A DNA stretch of 6,947 nucleotides from Alphaproteobacteria bacterium (lineage in GTDB: Bacteria > Pseudomonadota > Alphaproteobacteria > ATCC43930 > CGMCC-115725). Under the pieces are notes generated by a model. The model worked only from the letters and a program-made list of their open reading frames with translations, did no database searches and was not told the DNA's origin. The position numbers were made by a program, and so were the translations under genes. Location of the stretch: assembly GCA_017353855.1 (NCBI GenBank), contig JAFMSA010000221.1:1-6947 (forward strand), written 5' to 3'. Each line of letters starts with the position of its first letter. Positions within the stretch are counted from its first letter, which is position 1. Positions 1 through 6,035 of the stretch are shown here, piece by piece.

Positions 1-362
1 TGATCCCGGGAAATAACGACAAGGTGCTCGAGGTCGACTGCAAATCCTTCGCCGAGGCGGTGGACCGCGTATCGACGATCTCGACCGAGAAAAGCCGCGC
101 CGTCAAGCTGGCGCTGGAGAACGGCACTCTCGTCGTCTCCGCGACCAGTCCCGAAAACGGGACGGCCGTGGAGGAGCTCGAAGTAAGATATGTGGCCAGT
201 CCGCTCGAGATCGGTTTCAATTCCAGATACCTGCTGGACATTACTGAGCAGATCGACGGCGACGGCGTGCAATTCTTGATGTCCGACGCCGGCTCGCCCA
301 CGGTCGTGCGCGACAGCGCCGATCCCAGCGCGCTCTATGTACTGATGCCCATGCGAGTGTGA
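1..362 (+). CDS. dnaN: DNA polymerase III sliding clamp (beta subunit), C-terminal part, 5' end outside window
   Basis: DnaN forms the ring-shaped dimer that tethers DNA polymerase III and other repair and replication proteins to DNA. The frame is open from base 3 and reads IPGNNDK before the first GTG at 24, so that GTG is internal and the gene begins upstream of the window. About 119 residues are visible, roughly the third clamp domain. Signatures seen are TEKSRAVKL, GFNSRYLLDI and the C-terminal YVLMPMRV, ending in TGA at 360-362. From knowledge of the E. coli clamp, the MPMR tail lines the cleft that binds clamp-interacting peptides, so this end looks functional. The RAVKL and NSRYLLDI wording matches Hyphomicrobiales clamps. 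A hairpin follows 7 bases after the stop. recF, the usual next gene, is not present. The identification is nearly certain; only the 5' extent is unknown. Confidence 0.96.
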   Translation, partial: IPGNNDKVLEVDCKSFAEAVDRVSTISTEKSRAVKLALENGTLVVSATSPENGTAVEELEVRYVASPLEIGFNSRYLLDITEQIDGDGVQFLMSDAGSPTVVRDSADPSALYVLMPMRV

Positions 363-369
363 GGAGATC

Positions 370-390
370 CTGCCCGCGTGGCACGGGCAG
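370..390 (+). terminator. Hairpin just after dnaN, possible transcription terminator
   Basis: A perfect 7-bp stem, CTGCCCG (370-376) with CGGGCAG (384-390), closes a 7-base loop and starts 7 bases after the dnaN stop. Its position and GC-rich stem fit a transcription end or mRNA 3'-end structure. No run of T follows, so it is not a textbook intrinsic terminator and may act with Rho or only protect the mRNA end. Confidence 0.35.
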
Positions 391-739
391 ACAGTCCGCC
401 CACAGCACGGATCGATCACTCCGTCACATCACCGGACCCAGGTCCTGGTGCCGTTTGCGGCCCCCGCTCACCGCGCCAGCCCGCCGGGGCTTGCAGCTGC
501 AGTGCCGCCGCCGCTGCCCGGTGTCGAGTAACAGCTCTTCCCATACACCCCTTGTCGCCGACGGGGAGGCACGGCCGAATCGGTTGGCAGCGCACGGCAG
601 GGCGGTCCCGGGGCCAAGCCCTTGTGTTGACGCGCCGCCCCGCATCATCCTCCCGGGGTCTTGAGCATAGGCCGCAGCCGGGCCGGCACCGGTCGTCAGC
701 AATTGAATTGACAGATCCTCGGCCGAAATCCCCGCACGG

Positions 740-768
740 CAAAAATTTTTGGCCAGCCCGATACGGGC
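740..768 (-). terminator. Hairpin plus A/T palindrome downstream of korB, weak terminator candidate
   Basis: Read on the minus strand, a 5-bp stem GCCCG/CGGGC with a 3-base loop (756-768) is followed after about 10 bases by TTTTT, part of the 12-bp palindrome CAAAAATTTTTG (740-751). It lies about 80 bases past the korB stop. The spacer between the stem and the T run is too long for a classical intrinsic terminator, so this is only a candidate for the end of the kor operon transcript. Confidence 0.22.
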
Positions 769-849
769 GACCCGGGCACGTGGCTCGGATCAGCGGCTAC
801 GCAGTTCGCAGAGTTGCGTTCGCCTTTTCGGCTGGTATTCCGCCCGCCA

Positions 850-1905
850 TTAGCGGTGCGCGGCGTTATAGCGGGCGAGCGCTGCGGAGCCGGGGCAGAG
901 GTCGCGCTCGCCCAGGCCGTTGAGTGGCGCGTCGACCGTGTCGAGGAGATCGTGCATGTCGCCGGCCTCGGGTTCGACAAACAGCAGGCCGGTGACGATC
1001 TCACCGGCAGCATGCCGTTGCTGCAAATAGGTCAAGGCCGAGATCCGGTCACAAGGATCGTAGTCGGCGGCAAGCTTCCGCAGCCGCAGGATTGAGCCGT
1101 CGTGCTGGACGACTGTCTCGAGGGTACCCGGGGCATAATCGGCGGTGATCTCATCGCGGCCCAGGATGACGTCGAGCCGGTTGACCGTCTCGTTGTGGGC
1201 GCGGACGTAGTCGAAGCTCTTTGTCGATTCCGGATTGTTGTTGAACGCGACACAGGGCGAGATCACGTCGATGAATGCGGCACCCTTATGCTCGATCGCC
1301 GCTTTGATGAGCGGTACAAGCTGCACTTTGTCACCGGAGAAGCTGCGCGCGACGAATGACGCGCCAAGCTGCAGCGCGAGCGCGACGAGGTCGATCGGCG
1401 CATCGGTGTTGACGGCGCCGCGGCGGGCTTTCGAGCCCTTGTCGGCCGTCGCCGAGAACTGGCCCTTGGTCAGGCCATAGACCCCGTTATTCTCGACGAT
1501 GTAGACCATATTAACGGCGCGGCGCAGGCAGTGCGCGAACTGGCCGAGGCCGATCGAGGCTGAGTCGCCGTCGCCCGAGACACCGAGATAGACGAGATCG
1601 CGATTGGCTAGATTGGCGCCGGTCAGCACCGACGGCATACGACCGTGCACGCTGTTGAAGCCATGCGATTTGCCGAGGAAATAGGTCGGCGTTTTCGACG
1701 AGCAGCCGATGCCGGACAGCTTGCCAATGCGATGAGGCGGCAAGGAAAGCTCGTAGCAGGCCTGGATGATTGCGGCGCTGATCGAGTCGTGCCCGCAGCC
1801 GGCGCACAGGGTCGACACCGCCCCTTCGTAGTCACGCCGCGTAAAGCCAAGCGCGTTGGTTGGAAGCTTGGGATGATGCAGCCGCGGTTTGGCGATATAG
1901 GTCAT
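850..1905 (-). CDS. korB: 2-oxoacid (2-oxoglutarate):ferredoxin oxidoreductase, beta subunit
   Basis: This is the TPP- and [4Fe-4S]-binding subunit of a 2-oxoacid:ferredoxin oxidoreductase. It decarboxylates the 2-oxoacid on thiamine diphosphate and passes electrons to its cluster while the acyl group goes to CoA. The 351-residue protein has all expected cluster ligands: C34 and C37 in CAGCGHD, C68 in GIGCSS, and C218 in ISPCVAFN. The TPP/Mg motif runs from GDGD at 111-114 to NN at 139-140, followed by YGLTKGQ. HGRMPSV at 87-93 is also typical. The C-terminal extension ending in LCPGSAAL matches the KorB branch rather than short pyruvate-type beta subunits. The ATG at 1905 fits the family's MTYIAKP N-terminus, although only a weak GAGA-type ribosome site precedes it. 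It is the last gene of the unit, 86 bases after korA. The 2-oxoglutarate preference is inferred from the family; the enzyme class is secure. Confidence 0.93.
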   Translation of the reverse strand: MTYIAKPRLHHPKLPTNALGFTRRDYEGAVSTLCAGCGHDSISAAIIQACYELSLPPHRIGKLSGIGCSSKTPTYFLGKSHGFNSVHGRMPSVLTGANLANRDLVYLGVSGDGDSASIGLGQFAHCLRRAVNMVYIVENNGVYGLTKGQFSATADKGSKARRGAVNTDAPIDLVALALQLGASFVARSFSGDKVQLVPLIKAAIEHKGAAFIDVISPCVAFNNNPESTKSFDYVRAHNETVNRLDVILGRDEITADYAPGTLETVVQHDGSILRLRKLAADYDPCDRISALTYLQQRHAAGEIVTGLLFVEPEAGDMHDLLDTVDAPLNGLGERDLCPGSAALARYNAAHR

Positions 1906-1991
1906 GTGCGTCTCATTAGCGGTTCCACCACCACAGGCGTGGGAGACCGGAGGGATTGCGAGTTCTGTGCCTCAGTGGCGAAGCTTCTTGA

Positions 1992-3854
1992 TCATGGCAA
2001 CGCTTTCCTGAGCGGCGCGAGCGTGACGACGTCGAGCATGTCGGTGATCGCCCTGACGATGAAGCGCGCCGTAACCGGCGTGCCGTCGTAATGCAGGATC
2101 GGCACGAGCCGCGCCGGATCGAGATCGCCTTCGCTGATCAGCAATGTGCGCAATTGCGCGTCGCGGTTCTGTTCGACGACGAAAACGCGGTCATGCGCGG
2201 CGACGAAGTCGAGGACGTCGTCGTGGAAGGGGAAGGCGCGGATGCGCATCGTGTCGAGGTGGATGCCGCGCTCTTCCAGCGCTTCCAGCGCTTCGGTCAT
2301 TGCAGGGGCGGTCGAGCCGAAATAGATCGCGCCAAAGCGCGTCGGCTCGGGCGCTGCCCTGGCGATCGGGCGCGGCACCAATCGTTTGGCGGTCTCGAAC
2401 TTGTGCAAGAGCCGCTGCATGTTGTCGACATAATCGGGTCCTTCTTCGGAGTAGCGCGCGTAGCGATCCTTGCTCGTTCCGCGCGTAAAGAAGGCGCCGC
2501 GCACCGGATGGGTGCCGGGATAGGTGCGGTACGGGATGCCATCGCCGTCGACATCGAGATAACGGCCGAATTCCACCCCGTTATCGAGCAACTCGGCGGT
2601 CATGACCTTGCCGCGATCGTAACGCCGGCTGTCGTCCCATTCGAGCGGCTCGACGAGCCAGTCGTTCATGCCGATGTCGAGGTCCATCATGACAAAGATC
2701 GGCGTCTGCAGCCGATCGGCCAGATCGAGCGCATCGGCAGCAAACGCGAAGCCCTCGCGCGGATCCTGCGGAAACAGCAAGACGTGCTTCGTATCACCGT
2801 GCGAAGCCAAGGCGCAGGAGAGGATGTCGGCCTGCTGCGTGCGTGTCGGCATGCCGGTGGAGGGGCTGCCGCGCTGGATGTCGAATATGACGGCCGGGAT
2901 CTCGGCGAAATAGGCAAGGCCGATGAATTCCTGCATCAGCGAGATGCCTGGGCCCGAGGTCGCGGTGAAGGCGCGGGCACCGTTCCAGGCGGCGCCGATG
3001 ACGACGCCAATCGCCGAGAGCTCGTCCTCCGCCTGAATAATCGCGAAGCGCTTTTTCTTCGTGTCGGGATCGCGGCGCAGACGATGACAATGCGCAGAGA
3101 ACGCTTCGGCGAGCGAGGAGGAGGGGGTTATCGGGTACCAGGCGGCGACGGTAGCGCCGCCATAGACGCAACCCAGCGCGGCGGCATCATTGCCGGTAAT
3201 GAAGATCCTGTCGCCGACTTTGTCCGCGGGATTGAGACGCAGTCCGATCGGGCATTGGAGTTCTTCGCGCGCCCACTCGCGTCCCAGATGCAAGGCATGC
3301 AGGTTGGGCTTGATCAACGTATCCCTGCCGCGGAACTGCTCGCTGATCAGCGTTTCGATCACCGTGACATCGATTTCCAACAGGGCCGACAGCACGCCGA
3401 GATAGATGATATTCTTAAAGAGTTGCCGTTGGCGCGCATCGGTGTATTCGCGGTTGCAGATCGCCGTCAGGGGCGCGCCGATCACGTTGACGTCATCGCG
3501 GAATTTGGAAGGGGGCAGGGGCTTCGTCGAATCGTAGAAGAGGTAACCGCCGGCTTCGATCTCTGCGACATCCTCGTCCCAGGTCTCGGGATTCATCGCG
3601 ACCATCAGGTCGACGCCGCCGCGCCGGCCGAGATGGCCGCTCTCGCTGATCCGCACCTCGTACCAGGTGGGCAGACCCTGGATGTTCGACGGAAAGATAT
3701 TGCGCGAACTCGCCGGGACCCCCATCCGCAGCACCGATTTGGCGAACAGCGCATTGGCGCTCGCCGAGCCCGACCCGTTCACATTGGCGAATTTGACGAC
3801 GAAGTCGTTGACGCTTTGGATCGCGGCGATTGCAAGATTCGACTGTAATGCCAT
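1992..3854 (-). CDS. korA: 2-oxoacid (2-oxoglutarate):ferredoxin oxidoreductase, fused gamma-alpha subunit
   Basis: This is the large partner of KorB. The 620-residue protein starts with a gamma-type domain (about 20-195, with VNGSGSASAN at 25-34 and GHLGRRGGVDL at 73-83) joined to the alpha domains (about 215-620). The alpha part carries YPITPSS at 240-246, the loop that contacts the 2-oxoacid in structurally known enzymes of this family, then QAEDELS (274-280), TSGPGISLMQEF (299-310) and QRGSPSTGMPT (327-337). The usual form of the last motif has Gly where Ser330 stands. VFVVEQNRDAQL (557-568) marks the C-terminal domain. The ATG at 3854 gives the expected N-terminus, with a weak ribosome site before it. 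It begins 24 bases after the flavoprotein gene ends, which indicates one transcript. Heterodimer assembly with KorB follows from the family; 2-oxoglutarate as substrate is likely but not proven by motifs alone. Confidence 0.93.
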   Translation of the reverse strand: MALQSNLAIAAIQSVNDFVVKFANVNGSGSASANALFAKSVLRMGVPASSRNIFPSNIQGLPTWYEVRISESGHLGRRGGVDLMVAMNPETWDEDVAEIEAGGYLFYDSTKPLPPSKFRDDVNVIGAPLTAICNREYTDARQRQLFKNIIYLGVLSALLEIDVTVIETLISEQFRGRDTLIKPNLHALHLGREWAREELQCPIGLRLNPADKVGDRIFITGNDAAALGCVYGGATVAAWYPITPSSSLAEAFSAHCHRLRRDPDTKKKRFAIIQAEDELSAIGVVIGAAWNGARAFTATSGPGISLMQEFIGLAYFAEIPAVIFDIQRGSPSTGMPTRTQQADILSCALASHGDTKHVLLFPQDPREGFAFAADALDLADRLQTPIFVMMDLDIGMNDWLVEPLEWDDSRRYDRGKVMTAELLDNGVEFGRYLDVDGDGIPYRTYPGTHPVRGAFFTRGTSKDRYARYSEEGPDYVDNMQRLLHKFETAKRLVPRPIARAAPEPTRFGAIYFGSTAPAMTEALEALEERGIHLDTMRIRAFPFHDDVLDFVAAHDRVFVVEQNRDAQLRTLLISEGDLDPARLVPILHYDGTPVTARFIVRAITDMLDVVTLAPLRKALP

Positions 3855-3878
3855 CGGCTCAGAGTCCGTCAGAGGTGA

Positions 3879-5666
3879 TCATCGGCTGCGGCATGCGGAG
3901 CCCGCCAGCGTCAGATCGAGGAGGAATTTGCGCATGTCCCATGCTCCGGTCGGGCAGCGCTCGGCGCAAAGACCGCAATGGAGGCACACATCCTCATCCT
4001 TCACCATGATGCGACCGGTTTTCAGTGAATCCCCGACATAGAGGTCCTGCTCGGGGTTGAGCGCCGGCGCCATCAACCGACCGCGCAGCTCCTCTTCGGC
4101 GCCGTCGTCGGTGAACGTGATGCAATCCATCGGGCAAATGTCGACGCAGGCGTCGCATTCGATGCACAGCTGGCCCGTGAACACGGTCTGCACATCGCAG
4201 TTGAGGCAACGCTGCGCTTCGAGATAGGCCTGTTTTTCGTCAAATCCGAGTTCGACCTCGACCTTGATGTCTTTCAACGTAACAAGGGTGTCGCGCCACG
4301 GCACCTTGTAGCGCTGATCATTCGAGATGTCGTTATCGTAGCTCCATTCGTGGATGCCCATCTTCTGGCTAACCAGCGTCACACCGGGTGGCGGGCGATC
4401 GTTGACATCCTCGCCGTTGCATAATTTGTCGATCGAGATCGCCGCATCATGGCCGTGCGCCACGGCCCAGATGATGTTCTTAGGCCCGAAGGCGGCATCG
4501 CCGCCGAAGAACACGTTTGAGACGGTCGATTGCATCGTCTTCGGATTGACTTTGGGCATGTCCCAACGGTCGAACTCGATGCCGATATCGCGTTCGATCC
4601 AGGGGAAGGCGTTCTCCTGGCCGACCGCGATCAGGCAATCGTCGCACGCGATGTGGACGTCGGGCTCGCCGGTCGGGACCAGGTTACGGCGCCCGCGCGC
4701 GTCATACTCGGCCTTGACCTTCTCGAACATCACCCCGGTGAGGCGCCCCCGCTCGCGCGTGAATTCCTTGGGCACCAGCCAGTTGAGGATCGGGATGTCT
4801 TCATGCATCGCGTCCTCCTTCTCCCAGGGCGAGGCCTTCATCTCCTCAAAGCCGCTGCGCACGACGACGCTCACCTCCTCGCCGCCCAGGCGGCGCGACG
4901 AGCGGCAGCAATCCATCGCCGTATTGCCGCCCCCGAGCACGACGACGCGGCGGCCGATCTTGTCGATATGGCCGAACGAGACGCTGGAAAGCCAGTCGAT
5001 GCCGATATGAATATTGGCAGCTGCCTCCTTGCGGCCGGGAATGTCGAGGTCGCGCCCGCGCGGCGCGCCGCAGCCGATGAAGACCGCGTCCCAGCCTTGG
5101 CTCAGCAGCGCCTTGAGGCTTCCGACGTGTTCCCCGAGATGAGCCTCCACGCCCATGTCGAGAATCAGGTCGACCTCCTCATCGGTGATCGATTCCGGCA
5201 GGCGAAAGCGCGGGATTTGCGTCCTCATCATGCCGCCGCCCTTGGTGTCCCCGTCAAACAGCACGCAGTGATAGCCGAGCGGCATCAGATCGCGTGCTAC
5301 CGTCAGCGAGGCCGGACCGGCACCGACAAGGGCGATGCGTTTGCCGTTCTTCTCAACCGGTACGGGGAACAGATAGGGGCTGATGTCACCTTTGTTGTCG
5401 GCCGCCACGCGCTTGAGTCGACAGATCGCAACCGGTTCCTTCTCAACCCTGCCGCGACGGCAGGCCGGCTCGCACGGACGGTCACAGGTGCGTCCGAGGA
5501 TGCCGGGAAAGACGTTTGATCGCCAGTTGACCGCCCAAGCCTCGGTATAGCGCCTGTCGGCGATCAACCGAATGTACTCCGGCACCGGGGTATGCGCCGG
5601 GCAGGCCCATTGGCAATCGACGACTTTGTGAAAATAGTCGGGGTTACCGATATCGGTAGGCTGCAC
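3879..5666 (-). CDS. FAD- and NAD(P)-binding iron-sulfur oxidoreductase, probable third subunit of the Kor enzyme
   Basis: This 595-residue protein has three parts. The N-terminal Fe-S domain (about 1-100) shows C18, C22 and the cluster C61-x3-C65-x3-C69 (CDRPCEPAC). The middle is a glutamate-synthase-small-subunit-type core with the FAD motif VGAGPAS (114-120), the NAD(P) motif VVLGGGNTAMD (242-252) and the second FAD contact VFFGGDAAFG (385-394). The C-terminal ferredoxin domain has two intact CxxCxxCxxxCP motifs, at C501-C511 and C561-C571, plus a C487-x2-C490 pair. It probably carries electrons between KorAB and NAD(P)H. The GTG start is supported by AGGAGG at 5674-5679, 7 bases upstream, and the family-like N-terminus. 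korA follows after 24 bases. Automated annotation may call it gltD, but no GltB is present and the ferredoxin tail is unlike GltD. Similar flavin subunits occur in 2-oxoglutarate:NADP+ oxidoreductase of Azoarcus (korC in some annotations). NADP versus NAD preference cannot be read with confidence. Confidence 0.88.
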   Translation of the reverse strand: MQPTDIGNPDYFHKVVDCQWACPAHTPVPEYIRLIADRRYTEAWAVNWRSNVFPGILGRTCDRPCEPACRRGRVEKEPVAICRLKRVAADNKGDISPYLFPVPVEKNGKRIALVGAGPASLTVARDLMPLGYHCVLFDGDTKGGGMMRTQIPRFRLPESITDEEVDLILDMGVEAHLGEHVGSLKALLSQGWDAVFIGCGAPRGRDLDIPGRKEAAANIHIGIDWLSSVSFGHIDKIGRRVVVLGGGNTAMDCCRSSRRLGGEEVSVVVRSGFEEMKASPWEKEDAMHEDIPILNWLVPKEFTRERGRLTGVMFEKVKAEYDARGRRNLVPTGEPDVHIACDDCLIAVGQENAFPWIERDIGIEFDRWDMPKVNPKTMQSTVSNVFFGGDAAFGPKNIIWAVAHGHDAAISIDKLCNGEDVNDRPPPGVTLVSQKMGIHEWSYDNDISNDQRYKVPWRDTLVTLKDIKVEVELGFDEKQAYLEAQRCLNCDVQTVFTGQLCIECDACVDICPMDCITFTDDGAEEELRGRLMAPALNPEQDLYVGDSLKTGRIMVKDEDVCLHCGLCAERCPTGAWDMRKFLLDLTLAGSACRSR

Positions 5667-5673
5667 TAGGCTT

Positions 5674-5679
5674 CCTCCT
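5674..5679 (-). promoter_or_regulatory. Strong ribosome binding site that fixes the GTG start of the flavoprotein gene
   Basis: On the minus strand AGGAGG lies 7 bases before the GTG at 5666-5664. It is the best Shine-Dalgarno match among the starts in this window and supports initiation at GTG rather than at a later ATG. It directly abuts a small hairpin (5680-5694). Confidence 0.8.
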
Positions 5680-5694
5680 GCCGCAGGGGGCGGC
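5680..5694 (-). promoter_or_regulatory. Leader hairpin touching the ribosome binding site
   Basis: The minus strand reads GCCGC, loop CCCCT, GCGGC, ending exactly where the AGGAGG of the next gene begins. A 5-bp all-GC stem at this place could influence ribosome access to the operon's first gene. A chance GC-rich hairpin is equally possible. Confidence 0.3.
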
Positions 5695-5760
5695 GCCTGT
5701 TCCCTCTTCCCGGTGGCGCGATCCCCCGCCGCTGCGCCTCCTGTCGGTCCATCGGCACAG

Positions 5761-5800
5761 CCTTATAAGCACCTTGAAGTTGACCGTCACCCTCATAAGC
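5761..5800. repeat. Pair of 10-bp direct repeats with 30-bp period over the candidate promoter
   Basis: CCTTATAAGC (5761-5770) and CCTCATAAGC (5791-5800) differ at one base and are exactly 30 bp apart, about three helical turns. The first contains the perfect palindrome CTTATAAG and overlaps the proposed -10 box; the second sits just upstream of the proposed -35 box. The spacing would put two bound regulators on the same face of the helix, but chance is not excluded. Confidence 0.35.
5762..5790 (-). promoter_or_regulatory. Candidate sigma-70-type promoter for the kor operon
   Basis: Read on the minus strand, GTGACG (5785-5790, 4 of 6 to the -35 consensus) is separated by 17 bases from TATAAG (5762-5767, 5 of 6 to the -10 consensus). 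The implied start lies near 5755, giving a leader of about 90 bases before the GTG. The AT-rich -10 stands out in GC-rich surroundings. The call rests on consensus matching only. Confidence 0.42.
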
Positions 5801-5862
5801 GTGGGATTTGAGAGTCATCTCGGCTTTTCGCCCGGTCCGCCATGCGCGCTTTCTACACCCCC

Positions 5863-5888
5863 GGGAGCGGGGCAGCTTGCCCCATCCC
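5863..5888 (-). promoter_or_regulatory. Stable imperfect hairpin in the leader region
   Basis: On the minus strand, GGGA and GGGGCA pair with TGCCCC and TCCC around a 3-base loop, giving 10 bp interrupted by one small internal loop. No T run follows, so it is not an intrinsic terminator. It would lie in the leader of any transcript starting at the upstream promoter candidate (5965-5993). Function unknown. Confidence 0.3.
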
Positions 5889-5964
5889 CGCGCAACGTGC
5901 AATGGCGCGCGGTCCGAGTACGCGCCCGGTCTGGTATGCGTACTGCGTGCCCTGCCGCGCTTCA

Positions 5965-5993
5965 ACAAATCGACTCTCTCGACCGCATGTCAA
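5965..5993 (-). promoter_or_regulatory. Second, weaker promoter candidate with perfect -35 box
   Basis: The minus strand carries a perfect TTGACA (5988-5993) within CTTGACA, a form favoured in alphaproteobacteria. The matching -10 position at 17-18 bases reads ATTTGT or TTTGTT, a poor match. It lies just downstream of the terminator-like hairpin of the preceding gene and sits between the arms of an inverted repeat, so it could be a regulated distal promoter of the kor operon. Confidence 0.25.
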
Positions 5994-6008
5994 GACCGTC
6001 GAGCAGTC
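5972..6008. repeat. Interrupted inverted repeat flanking the TTGACA box
   Basis: CTCGAC (5978-5983) and GTCGAG (5998-6003) are perfect inverted arms 14 bases apart, extended outward by GACT (5972-5975) and AGTC (6005-6008) with 1-2 unpaired bases. TTGACA on the minus strand lies in the spacer. The arrangement suits either an operator or an RNA hairpin; neither is proven. Confidence 0.3.
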
Positions 6009-6035
6009 AAAAAAGTTCCCGTCAGCTCACACGGG
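6009..6035 (-). terminator. Probable intrinsic terminator overlapping the stop codon of the LLM monooxygenase
   Basis: On the minus strand CCCGT (6031-6035) pairs with ACGGG (6018-6022) around an 8-base loop that contains the TGA stop, followed by AAC and then six T (6009-6014). A stem plus T run directly at the gene end fits a Rho-independent terminator. The stem is only 5 bp, so termination may be partial. Confidence 0.4.

Larger units (their letters stand above)
363..849. other. Intergenic stretch between convergent dnaN and korB, no convincing gene
   Basis: This 487-base stretch is bounded by two stop codons facing each other. Open frames exist on both strands, but their products are rich in Arg, Pro, Ala and Ser, overlap one another, and show no recognisable motif, so they look like chance frames in GC-rich DNA. 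No RecF start (Walker A region) can be read in any frame. Structures seen are the hairpin after dnaN (370-390), an AT-only palindrome at 741-750 beside a small hairpin at 756-768, and a weak 5-bp inverted repeat ACGCA/TGCGT at 799-803 and 815-819. No tRNA-like fold was recognised. Confidence 0.6.
5667..6026. other. Intergenic leader between the LLM monooxygenase and the kor operon
   Basis: These 360 bases hold no convincing gene. A minus-strand open frame ends in TAG overlapping the GTG of the flavoprotein gene, but its product is Arg/Pro-rich, its third-position base use is unlike the flanking genes, and it has no good ribosome site. In transcription order the stretch holds the terminator-like T run, an inverted repeat over TTGACA, a GC hairpin, a direct repeat with a promoter candidate, and a hairpin before the ribosome site. 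It is best read as the regulatory region of the kor operon. Confidence 0.55.

Noticed and set aside
24..26. GTG as start of a short complete protein
   Set aside because: The frame continues upstream to the window edge with typical DnaN residues (IPGNNDK), so it is an internal valine.
708..713. TTGACA on the plus strand as a promoter -35 box
   Set aside because: No -10-like sequence at 16-18 bases and no plus-strand gene downstream; it would read into korB antisense.
378..923. 181-codon open frame on the plus strand after dnaN
   Set aside because: The product is Arg/Pro/Ala-rich without motifs, overlaps the 3' end of korB, and has no ribosome site I could see. Other frames over the same bases are equally open.
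2091..3848. 585-codon open frame on the plus strand
   Set aside because: It lies wholly antisense to korA, whose family motifs are unmistakable. Its product shows no recognisable motif; long antisense frames are common opposite GC-rich genes.
4530..5519. 329-codon open frame on the plus strand
   Set aside because: It is antisense to the flavoprotein gene, which has intact FAD, NAD(P) and Fe-S motifs in the other strand. The antisense product has no recognisable domain.
5666..5968. Small minus-strand frame whose TAG overlaps the GTG of the flavoprotein gene (internal ATG at 5818 gives about 50 codons)
   Set aside because: The stop/start overlap is attractive, but the product is basic and low-complexity toward its end, third-position base use in the first half is unlike the genes around it, and it would run through the promoter candidate. 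Ribosome profiling could revive it.
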